Source: Conexibacter sp.
Lineage (GTDB): Bacteria; Actinomycetota; Thermoleophilia; Solirubrobacterales; Solirubrobacteraceae
NCBI GenBank assembly: GCA_025964055.1
Contig: JAOPZP010000186.1
Coordinates: 1-5,499, forward strand
Reading direction: 5' to 3'
DNA: 5,499 bases
Shown here: piece after piece, positions 4,866 through 5,499 of the stretch
How the letters are laid out: every line of letters starts with the position of its first letter
How positions within the stretch are numbered: position 1 is the first letter of the stretch
The notes under the pieces: model-generated
Databases searched by the model: none
What the model was told of the DNA's origin: nothing
Seen by the model: the letters and a program-made list of their open reading frames with translations, nothing else
Made by a program: the position numbers and the translations under genes

Positions 4866-5491
4866 GCCTCCGGGTCCTCCTCATCTGTCACGCGGCGACG
4901 GCCGACACCCGGCGCGCCGTGTTCGGCGGCGACGGGCCGCTGCTCGACGGCGCGGACCGGCGGCTCGCCGACCTGCGCGCGTACCTGCCGAAGGCACGCG
5001 CCGTCCTGCGCAGCGAGGCTCGATGCACAGCCGAGACGGCGCGGGCGCTGGGGCTCGACGGCGCGGTGCCCGACGCGGCCGTCGCCGACTGGGACTTCGG
5101 CGCCTGGCGCGGCCGGCCGCTGGCCGAGGTCGAGGCCGAGCAGCCCGACGCCGTGCTGGCATGGAGGACCGACCCGGCGGGCGCGCCGCACGGCGGCGAG
5201 TGCCTGCGGGACGTGATGGACCGCGTGCGCCGCTGGCTCGACGGGCTCGAAGGGGAGGGCAACCGCACGGTCGTCACGCACCCGGCGGTCATCCGCGCCG
5301 CGGTCGTCTGCGCCCTCGCCGTGCCCGACGAGGCGTTCTGGACCATCGACGTCGCGCCGTCCTCGGTCACCGAGTTGCGCCGCCGCGGCACGCGCTGGCG
5401 CGTGGCCCGGATCAACTGGGAGCCCGCGCTGTTCCGCGACCCGCGGCCCCGCCCGGCGCGCGCCGCCGCCACCGCCGAGGCCGCCTCGTGA
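4862..5491 (+). CDS. Histidine-phosphatase-fold protein with degenerate RHG (Cys-His-Ala), B12-riboswitch controlled
   Basis: The protein has 209 residues from GTG 4862, the first start codon after an in-frame TGA at 4829-4831. The fold signature is clear but altered. The N-terminal strand reads VLLICHAATADTRRAVF, so the usual Arg-His-Gly is Cys9-His10-Ala11. The nucleophile-position His10 remains, as do Arg54 (SEARCTAETARALGL), the acidic segment DWDFGAWRG (Asp78, Trp82), APHGGE (110-113) and the second His140 (VVTHPAVIRAAVV). Residues 194-209 are a low-complexity Pro/Arg/Ala tail. Activity is possible but should not be assumed, because the missing Arg normally contacts the phosphate. The upstream cobalamin riboswitch puts it in B12 or cobalt metabolism. 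An alpha-ribazole-phosphate phosphatase (CobC-like) role or an accessory role beside cobalt-uptake genes are the two ideas I would weigh. Its TGA overlaps the next GTG, so it is followed by a coupled gene. Confidence 0.83.
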   Translation: MSLRVLLICHAATADTRRAVFGGDGPLLDGADRRLADLRAYLPKARAVLRSEARCTAETARALGLDGAVPDAAVADWDFGAWRGRPLAEVEAEQPDAVLAWRTDPAGAPHGGECLRDVMDRVRRWLDGLEGEGNRTVVTHPAVIRAAVVCALAVPDEAFWTIDVAPSSVTELRRRGTRWRVARINWEPALFRDPRPRPARAAATAEAAS

Positions 5492-5499
5492 GCGCCGGC
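5488..5499 (+). CDS. Start of a further gene in the riboswitch operon, cut by the right edge
   Basis: GTG at 5488 overlaps the phosphatase stop (GTGA) and is preceded by GAGG (5477-5480) with 7-nt spacing. The same overlap style is used throughout the window. Only four codons (M-S-A-G) are visible, so no product can be named. By context it is likely to be a cobalamin-biosynthesis or cobalt-transport gene. Confidence 0.4.

Noticed and set aside
4582..4884. N-terminal extension of the RHG phosphatase to 4884 (322 codons)
   Set aside because: It would be antisense to the riboswitch, has no family similarity, and the GTG at 4581 has its own Shine-Dalgarno.
4727..5281. Minus-strand open frame opposite the riboswitch and second phosphatase
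   Set aside because: It has no domains and covers the opposite strand of the riboswitch and of a recognisable phosphatase-fold gene.

Overview
The window is very GC-rich (visibly above 70%), uses G/C almost everywhere in third codon positions, and has tightly packed genes with ATGA/GTGA start-stop overlaps and GTG/TTG starts. This points to a high-GC actinobacterium. A lineage such as Thermoleophilia/Solirubrobacterales is possible, but the genus cannot be set from these genes alone. No mobile element, CRISPR array, tRNA or rRNA was seen.

Left part (1-3803, all minus strand): a four-gene cluster that reads, in transcription order, as a FadR/GntR-type regulator, a DapA-family lyase/deaminase, a proline-racemase-family epimerase with both catalytic cysteines, and a DadA-like FAD amino-acid dehydrogenase that runs off the left edge. 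Together these fit the trans-4-hydroxy-L-proline degradation route. L-Hyp is epimerised to cis-4-hydroxy-D-proline, oxidised to 1-pyrroline-4-hydroxy-2-carboxylate, then deaminated to 2-oxoglutarate semialdehyde. The last enzyme of the route, a semialdehyde dehydrogenase, is not in the window and may lie to the left. A TTGATG-17-TACGCT promoter sits just upstream of the regulator, placing its TTG start almost at the 5' end of the transcript.

Middle (3916-4581, minus): a canonical histidine phosphatase (RHG motif), GTG start with a Shine-Dalgarno sequence.

Right part (4582-5499, plus): a divergent control region with a promoter (TTGCAG-17-TACTGT), a cobalamin riboswitch with recognisable conserved elements and a 7-bp closing helix, and a candidate kissing hairpin touching a strong Shine-Dalgarno. 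That ribosome-binding site serves a 14-codon TTG reading frame whose stop overlaps the GTG of a second histidine-phosphatase-fold gene. The second phosphatase has a degenerate RHG (Cys-His-Ala). Its stop overlaps a GTG that probably starts another gene of a B12-repressed operon leaving the right edge.

The two halves look functionally unrelated: hydroxyproline catabolism on one side, B12/cobalt-linked metabolism on the other. The most interesting part is the riboswitch, short frame and variant phosphatase arrangement. I did not find evidence of a wholly new system.
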